From contig JAUWVK010000038.1 of NCBI GenBank assembly GCA_030617485.1, forward strand, positions 1-12,341: DNA of 12,341 nucleotides, written 5' to 3'. Positions 7,130 through 12,341 of the stretch are shown in pieces (positions within the stretch are counted from its first letter, which is position 1; each line of letters begins with the position of its first letter). The translations under genes were made by a program, and so were the position numbers. The stretch is from Gammaproteobacteria bacterium (GTDB lineage Bacteria > Pseudomonadota > Gammaproteobacteria > SZUA-152). The notes beneath the pieces were generated by a model, which worked only from the letters and a program-made list of their open reading frames with translations, was not told the origin of the DNA and ran no database searches.

Positions 7130-8792
7130 TAGTCGACAAGCGATGCGCTATCACCAGTGTGGTGTGTTCTGCGCTAGCATTTTTTAGAGCAGTAAGAATG
7201 GCCTGTTCTGAATGACTGTCTAACGCGGAAGTTGCTTCATCAAATATCAATATCTTTGGCCGTTTAAGTATCGCGCGGGCAATGGCAACTCGTTGCTTTT
7301 CACCGCCGGATAATTTTAGGCCACGCTCACCAACTGTAGTATCGTAACCATCCGGCAAGCTTTCCACAAAACTATGTAGTTGCGCTTGTTTTGCCGCTTC
7401 AATGATTTCTTCTTTAGTTGCATCCCCTCGCGCATAAGAAAGGTTGTAATACAGGCTTTCGTTAAACAGCACCGTATCCTGTGGCACGATACCCATGGAA
7501 TCACGCAGGCTTTCTTGCGTGACCTCACGCACATCCTGGCCATCGATAAAAATATGCCCACCGCCCACATCGTAAAAGCGGAATAATAGACGAGCCAGTG
7601 TCGACTTACCTGCACCACTTGCTCCTACTACAGCCAATTTTTTGCCAGGCTCAATGGTAAAGCTAATATCATGCAAGATGGGTCGATCTTCTTGATACGA
7701 GAATGCTACATGCTCAAACCTAACTTCACCCTTTGTAACGATTAACGGCTTTGCATTCGGCTGATCTTTAATTTCGGGTACTTCTTCCAGCAGTTTTACC
7801 AGTTGATCCATATCCGTTAACGAATGCTTCATCTGCCGGTACACCATTCCCAGAAAACCCAGAGGTATAAAAATCTGAATTAGAAAGGCGTTTACCAACA
7901 CAAAATCACCAATACCCATTTCACCGCTAATCACTTCATCTGCGGCAAAAAACATAATGAGCGTCACACCAACAGCAATAATAGCTGCCTGCCCAAAGTT
8001 TAATGCGGATATGGATGCCTGACTGAGTACCGCGTTTTGTTCCCATTTCCCCAGCGTGTTATCACACCGATTTAGTTCCAGTGATTCATTGCCAAAATAT
8101 TTTACGGTTTCATAATTAATAAGGCTCTCAATGGCCTCATTGTTAGCTTGCGACTGATAACGGTTCATCGCCAGGCGATATCCCATGCGCCAGTTACTGA
8201 CTGCAAACGTAAATGCCACATAAACCGCCACACTACCAAATATGATAAAGGTAAACACCGCATCGTATTGCGTTATCAGAATTCCAGCCACAAGGGAAAA
8301 CTCAACCAGTATGGGTAAAATGCTAAAAGTAAAATAATTAAGCAGTGTACTCAGACTGGCTGCACCTCGCGCAAGATCCTGACTGATAGCGCCCATTTTT
8401 CTTTCCAGATGAAAGCGTAATGCCAGATTATGAAGATGCTCGAGTGTGCGTAATGTAAGCCTGCGCATGGCGCGATAACGCACACGCGTAAACAACACAT
8501 CACGTAACTCATTAAACAGGGAAGAACTAATTTTTAAAGCGCCGTAGGACAACAATAAGGCTGCTGGCAAAATCACTAGGATATTTTTACCGACATCGAT
8601 ATCGAGATGGTCAACCAGGGATTTGAGTATTAACGGCACACCCACATTAGCGACCTTGGCTAGGATGAGGCAACTTAGTGCCAGCAATACACGTCCACGA
8701 TATTCCCAGAGATAAGGTAACAGGGAGCGAACGTTGCTCCAGTCATTGCGATTTGCGCTGGGCGCTGCAGTATATCGATGATGTCCGGACAT
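6999..8792 (-). CDS. Atm1/ABCB7-type ABC exporter (half transporter, permease plus ATPase)
   Basis: A homodimeric inner-membrane exporter of the Atm1 family, linked to export of glutathione derivatives, glutathione-bound heavy metals or iron-sulphur precursors. Residues 30-320 hold six membrane segments. The Atm1 signature, WRMGYRLAMN at 201-210 with SLINYETVKYFGNE at 223-236, is present. R202, R206, N265 and Q268 have the same spacing as glutathione-binding R206, R210, N269 and Q272 of Novosphingobium Atm1. The ATPase has Walker A GASGAGKST (390-398), Q-loop VPQD (436-439), signature LSGGE (494-498), Walker B ILIFDE (514-519) and H-loop H550. Length, 597, is normal for the family. It is the last gene of the leftward operon, 27 bp after the TraB-like gene. 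No good ribosome site precedes the ATG, so translation may depend on coupling. Confidence 0.93.
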   Translation of the reverse strand: MSGHHRYTAAPSANRNDWSNVRSLLPYLWEYRGRVLLALSCLILAKVANVGVPLILKSLVDHLDIDVGKNILVILPAALLLSYGALKISSSLFNELRDVLFTRVRYRAMRRLTLRTLEHLHNLALRFHLERKMGAISQDLARGAASLSTLLNYFTFSILPILVEFSLVAGILITQYDAVFTFIIFGSVAVYVAFTFAVSNWRMGYRLAMNRYQSQANNEAIESLINYETVKYFGNESLELNRCDNTLGKWEQNAVLSQASISALNFGQAAIIAVGVTLIMFFAADEVISGEMGIGDFVLVNAFLIQIFIPLGFLGMVYRQMKHSLTDMDQLVKLLEEVPEIKDQPNAKPLIVTKGEVRFEHVAFSYQEDRPILHDISFTIEPGKKLAVVGASGAGKSTLARLLFRFYDVGGGHIFIDGQDVREVTQESLRDSMGIVPQDTVLFNESLYYNLSYARGDATKEEIIEAAKQAQLHSFVESLPDGYDTTVGERGLKLSGGEKQRVAIARAILKRPKILIFDEATSALDSHSEQAILTALKNASAEHTTLVIAHRLSTIIDADQILVMDQGRIVEQGAHLELLEHKGVYADLWALQQKERN

Positions 8793-8819
8793 TTTATTTT
8801 GTTATTTTATAACTGTGCA

Positions 8820-10061
8820 TCAACTAAGCTTGTCGTAAATTCGGAAGCCGGCAACATAAGTTCCCACAGCTGAGCCTATGGTGCTAAACAGAAAGACTAA
8901 TAATGTGCGTGTAACGCGGTTTTTCCACCACCCTTTTAGCGTAGTAGTGTCTGACCGCAGGCGACCAAAGTCACCCACTTTGGGTCGGCGAAGATACACT
9001 TCAATTCCGGCCGTCACCATACCGGCGCCAATGGTCGGATTCAGAGAGGTTAGCGGTGCCGCTAAAAACGCACCGATAACCGTTAATGGATGTGCTGCCG
9101 CAATTAACGCGCCCAGTGCTGCCAGGCCACCGTTGATCAATACCCAGTCCACCACTAATTCCCAACCGAGAGATGGGCTTCGAGAGAAACCAATAGCAAA
9201 ACCCAGAAATACCAGACCAACTATTATCCAGGGAAGGTATTTAGGCCATTTGCTACCTGCTGGCACCTGATCCAGACGCTCAACAACCTGGTCAGAAAAA
9301 TTTTTATTTTCTAAAGAGTCTTTCTCGAAATGTTTAACCATACCAGCAAGATGTCCAGCGCCAATCACAGCCAGGATATTTTCATGCGGATGTTTGGCAA
9401 CTTCCTGTCGCAGACGCGCAACCATGTATTCGTCACGTTCTCCGATTAACGGCAAGAACAGATCTTTTTCTTCTTCTGCGAATTGCGCAAAGGTGGATTC
9501 CAGAATATCGCCTTCTTTTAAACGTTCAATTTCTTCTTCGCTGACTTCCTGATTGACAACCACGCTGGCCAACAAACCTGATATTAGATTCATACGCCGC
9601 CACCAGGGCACATTACGATAAATGCGCTTAAGTGTTACACCCACTTCCCGATCAATAAGCAACACAGGAATTTTTTCCGCTGCTGCACTATTAATAGCCT
9701 GTTTCATTTCTGCGCCAGGCTCGATACCCATTTGCTCGGCAGCACGCTGCTGGAATGCTCCCAGCGCAAGACTGGCCGCCACCATAGAAGCCTTACCCTC
9801 ACGAATAACCTGAAATAAATCCATGCGCGCAAGCGCATCTGGGTCAACAATGGAGTTGTGACGACTAGGGCATAATTCCACCGCTACAGCATCGTACTCA
9901 CCTGTATCCAGTAACTCTTTGACCTTATCTGCCGAAGTACGCGACACATGCGCCGTGCCTAACAATGTAACCCGACTATCACCAATACGGACTTCCGCCA
10001 TTGGTTCCTGGTTCTCTTGTTTTATTTCTTGTTCTATTTTTTCTTCCACTATTTCTTCCAT
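8820..10061 (-). CDS. TraB/PrgY-family (TIKI-like) membrane protein
   Basis: TraB-family proteins share a fold with the TIKI metalloproteases and, in enterococci, PrgY/TraB limit sex-pheromone activity; the role of the proteobacterial members is not established. Seen here: GTAHVS at 35-40, VAVELCPSRHNSI at 59-71, LIGERDEYM at 205-213 and the IGAGHLAG motif at 233-240, which carry the conserved Gly-His, Glu, Arg and His of the family. The C-terminal part (about 275-405) holds three or four membrane segments. The first 20 residues are an acidic, low-complexity extension (MEEIVEEKIEQEIKQ...). An in-frame ATG at 10001 (MAEVRIGD) has AGGA four bases upstream, whereas the ATG at 10061 has no real ribosome site, so the true start may be 10001. 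It lies 27 bp from each neighbour in an apparent operon. Confidence 0.88.
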   Translation of the reverse strand: MEEIVEEKIEQEIKQENQEPMAEVRIGDSRVTLLGTAHVSRTSADKVKELLDTGEYDAVAVELCPSRHNSIVDPDALARMDLFQVIREGKASMVAASLALGAFQQRAAEQMGIEPGAEMKQAINSAAAEKIPVLLIDREVGVTLKRIYRNVPWWRRMNLISGLLASVVVNQEVSEEEIERLKEGDILESTFAQFAEEEKDLFLPLIGERDEYMVARLRQEVAKHPHENILAVIGAGHLAGMVKHFEKDSLENKNFSDQVVERLDQVPAGSKWPKYLPWIIVGLVFLGFAIGFSRSPSLGWELVVDWVLINGGLAALGALIAAAHPLTVIGAFLAAPLTSLNPTIGAGMVTAGIEVYLRRPKVGDFGRLRSDTTTLKGWWKNRVTRTLLVFLFSTIGSAVGTYVAGFRIYDKLS

Positions 10062-10088
10062 TACTTTTTTGCTCTTTATTTTATTCCG

Positions 10089-10655
10089 CTAAGCGCGCGA
10101 CATGAACTTCCCGTTATCTGTATTTATCTTTAGCACCTCACCGGTTTCAATATATTCAGGTACCTGAACCTCCAAACCAGTTGCCAGTGTTGCTGGATTG
10201 GTTCGACTGGTCGCCGAAGCCCCTTTTATAGCCGGAGACGTCTCAGTAATTTTTAGCTCTACCACTTGCGGCAGTTCAATACCCAAAACGCGGTCATCAA
10301 CAATCAGTGCATAAATTCCTTCCATACCATCAGTTAAATAATCCAGGCAGTCCTCCAACTCATTTTTATCCAGCGTGTACTGGCTGTAATCTTCGATATC
10401 CATAAAGGTAAACATATCGCCATCCTGATACAGGTACTGCACCTGACGCTTAATCAAATCAACACTGGTAAACATGTCATCCGCTTTGCACGACTCATCC
10501 AGTTTCTGGCCTGTTTTTGCATTCCTGAAGCGAAGTTTGTAAATCGTTTGCGCGCCACGTGATGATGGGCTACGTGATTCAATCTTTTTAACAACATAGG
10601 GATCTCCCTTGATCTCCACCACATTGCCTCTTTTTAATTCACTTGCCTTGGGCAT
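10089..10655 (-). CDS. efpL: Elongation factor P-like protein EfpL (YeiP)
   Basis: EfpL is a paralogue of elongation factor P that binds the ribosomal E site and relieves stalling at proline-rich and some other motifs. From the ATG at 10655 the product has 188 residues, close to E. coli YeiP (190). The three beta-barrel domains read MPKASELKRGNVVEIKGDPY (1-20), YLYQDGDMFTFMDIEDYSQYTLDK with LTDGMEGIYALIVDD, and IKGASATSRTNPATLATGLEVQVPEYIETGEVLKI. The tip loop is SPSSRGAQT, with R33 where canonical EF-P has its modified lysine or arginine; E. coli EfpL has SPTARGAAT with R33. The frame extends six codons upstream to an ATG at 10673, but GGAGG (10667-10663) lies seven bases before the 10655 ATG, so I use that one. 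It is followed after 27 bp by the TraB-like gene and preceded closely by an ABC exporter gene. Confidence 0.94.
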   Translation of the reverse strand: MPKASELKRGNVVEIKGDPYVVKKIESRSPSSRGAQTIYKLRFRNAKTGQKLDESCKADDMFTSVDLIKRQVQYLYQDGDMFTFMDIEDYSQYTLDKNELEDCLDYLTDGMEGIYALIVDDRVLGIELPQVVELKITETSPAIKGASATSRTNPATLATGLEVQVPEYIETGEVLKINTDNGKFMSRA

Positions 10656-10681
10656 TTTAAAACCTCCAATCAAAAAACATC

Positions 10682-12341
10682 TTAGTGCTGTAATTTCCCA
10701 TAAAGTCGTTTATACAGACCATCATTCTGCAACAACGCCTCATGCTCACCTTCTTCTATAATTTGGCCGCCATCAAACACATACACCCGGTCTGCCTGCT
10801 TCACCGCACTCAATCGATGAGCGATGATTAACGTTGTTCGGCCTTTCAGAAAAGTTCGCAAAGCGCTGTGCAATTTTGCTTCAGTACTGGCATCCAGAGC
10901 CGAAGTTGCCTCATCCAGAATAACCACATGTGGATCCAGCAGCACCATGCGCGCAATAGCTAAACGTTGTCTTTGACCACCGGATAAACGCACACCCTGC
11001 CGCCCTACCACTGTACTCAGTTTCTCCGGCATAGCCTCGACGACATCACGCAGTTGCGCGACATCTAACGCCTGCCAGAGTTTTTCATCGCTATAGGTCT
11101 GCCCCAGAGAAAGATTCATGCGCACGGTATCATTAAACAGGGCCGGATGCTGCAATACTGTTGCCACATGCTCACGCACCACATCCAGACCAATTTCGGA
11201 GACTGGCACACCATCAAAATACAACATCCCGGATTGCGGTTGGTACATACCTAGAATGACCTGAACCAGGGTGGATTTACCGCCACCACTGGCCCCCACC
11301 AGCGCTACCTTTTCACCAGGCTTGATATCGAGGTTGAGGTCTTTTAACACCCAGCTCTGATCATCCGTTTCATCGGCCAGCTGATAAGCAAAAGATACAT
11401 TCTCAACTCGTAAACCGACTGTGTGTTTACCCTGAAAAGGATCCTGATTATGCGGATACTTTGGCTCAAGTCGCAAAACTAATAATTCATTAATTCGACC
11501 CAGAGCAGCTTTTGCAGCAAAAAATGAATATTGTATGTTAAGCATATCCTGCACCGGCCCCATCATAAACCAGAGGTAACCAAATACCGCCATCATCTGA
11601 CCAACTGTCAGATCAGAAAAAACCACCATCAACATGGTAATGGCGCGGAACACATCAAAACCGAGCAGGAACACACCGAAAGAAAAACGCGAGGCCGCCT
11701 CACTCCTCCAGGAAAAAGCAGCCGAGTGAGTTTTTATACCTTTCGCCTTTTTTACAACATCCTGAATGTAATGACTTTCGCGATTACTGGCGCGGATTTG
11801 CTGTATTGCATCCAACGTTTCAGTTAAGGCTTCCTGAAAAACCTCAAAGGCTTTATTTTCACGTTTTTTAAGATACTTTACTTTTTTACCCAATACCATA
11901 GTGAAATAAATCACCAGCGGATTCATAAAAAGAATAAAAAGCGCCAACTGCCAATGCATCCATAGCAGCACGGCAGTAATACCTACCAGAGTCAGTGCAG
12001 AGATCAAACTCCTGGCTACAGACTGGCCGATAAAATCATCAACTGCATTTAAGTCCGTAACAAAGTGAGAACTCACCGTGCCACTGCCCATCGTTTCGTA
12101 CTCTGACATAGAGACCCGCTGTAAACGATTCAACAAAGCTTTTCTAACTCGATAAGTAATATCTTTGGCAATCATTGTAAACTGACGAACTTGCCACACA
12201 CTCAACACAAGATAAGCAACGCGCAATATCACTGTCACCAACAAAATGAAAACAATATAAAGTACGGGGCCCTGCCAGGAGTCTGGAAACATGCCATTTA
12301 TAACAGCTACCAGCTGCGCCGGTTTATCCAGCAAGACTTCA
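10682..12341 (-). CDS. ABC exporter, permease plus ATPase (N-terminus beyond the right edge)
   Basis: A half-type ABC exporter of the inner membrane; the substrate is not identifiable. The frame is open to the window end (the codon at 12340-12338 is GAA), so the N-terminus, probably 30-50 residues with the first membrane segment, is missing; the TTG at 12334 is an internal leucine. Counted from that codon: membrane segments at about 25-48, 108-128, 130-150, 217-240 and 245-262; Walker A GASGGGKST at 347-355; Q-loop glutamine Q395 in VLQHP rather than the usual VPQ; signature LSGGQ at 450-454; Walker B VVILDE at 470-475; H-loop H506. It is MsbA-like in layout but not close enough to call lipid A flippase, and it differs from the Atm1-type exporter of the same operon. 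The stop lies 26 bp from the preferred efpL start. Confidence 0.88.
   Translation of the reverse strand, partial: EVLLDKPAQLVAVINGMFPDSWQGPVLYIVFILLVTVILRVAYLVLSVWQVRQFTMIAKDITYRVRKALLNRLQRVSMSEYETMGSGTVSSHFVTDLNAVDDFIGQSVARSLISALTLVGITAVLLWMHWQLALFILFMNPLVIYFTMVLGKKVKYLKKRENKAFEVFQEALTETLDAIQQIRASNRESHYIQDVVKKAKGIKTHSAAFSWRSEAASRFSFGVFLLGFDVFRAITMLMVVFSDLTVGQMMAVFGYLWFMMGPVQDMLNIQYSFFAAKAALGRINELLVLRLEPKYPHNQDPFQGKHTVGLRVENVSFAYQLADETDDQSWVLKDLNLDIKPGEKVALVGASGGGKSTLVQVILGMYQPQSGMLYFDGVPVSEIGLDVVREHVATVLQHPALFNDTVRMNLSLGQTYSDEKLWQALDVAQLRDVVEAMPEKLSTVVGRQGVRLSGGQRQRLAIARMVLLDPHVVILDEATSALDASTEAKLHSALRTFLKGRTTLIIAHRLSAVKQADRVYVFDGGQIIEEGEHEALLQNDGLYKRLYGKLQH

Noticed and set aside
8878..9270. 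Plus-strand frame of 130 codons
   Set aside because: Antisense shadow of the TraB-like membrane domain; no ribosome site or homology.

Overview
The window looks like a gammaproteobacterial chromosome of moderate GC content. AcnB, PurB, the ribosomal-oxygenase RoxA, EfpL and an Atm1-type exporter all resemble gammaproteobacterial versions, and a purB, RoxA-like cupin, acetyltransferase neighbourhood is also known from pseudomonads. I cannot name the genus. Nothing here looks like a phage, plasmid or classic genomic island.

Layout. The left edge holds the first 215 codons of acnB (aconitase B) on the minus strand. It is divergent from purB (adenylosuccinate lyase) on the plus strand, with a 232-bp promoter region between them. 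About 790 bp without a protein gene follow purB. This stretch holds two strong intrinsic terminators, two kinds of short direct repeat, a perfect CRP-type site placed at -41.5 from a plausible start site, and two look-alike candidate small RNAs. Each candidate has a CCUCC-rich loop, a CU-rich linker and a terminator hairpin. I regard this pair as the most interesting content of the window. Next, on the plus strand, come roxA (uL16 arginine hydroxylase, broken by a one-base deletion), a GNAT acetyltransferase with a C-terminal extension that overlaps the roxA end by 26 bp, and a 92-residue secreted protein of unknown function.

A 13-bp hairpin separates this rightward block from the leftward right half. 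That half starts with a secreted di-haem cytochrome c peroxidase of the MauG/CcpA family, which has its own promoter and a palindromic candidate operator. Beyond a 358-bp AT-rich gap lies a tightly packed minus-strand operon, in transcription order: an ABC exporter (5' end outside the window), efpL, a TraB/PrgY-family membrane protein, and an Atm1-type ABC exporter. The spacers are 8 to 27 bp counted between open frames.

Functionally the window mixes core metabolism (acnB, purB), ribosome and translation modification (roxA, efpL), periplasmic peroxide removal (cytochrome c peroxidase) and export (two ABC exporters). The candidate CRP-controlled small RNAs would, if real, be anti-Shine-Dalgarno post-transcriptional regulators next to purB.
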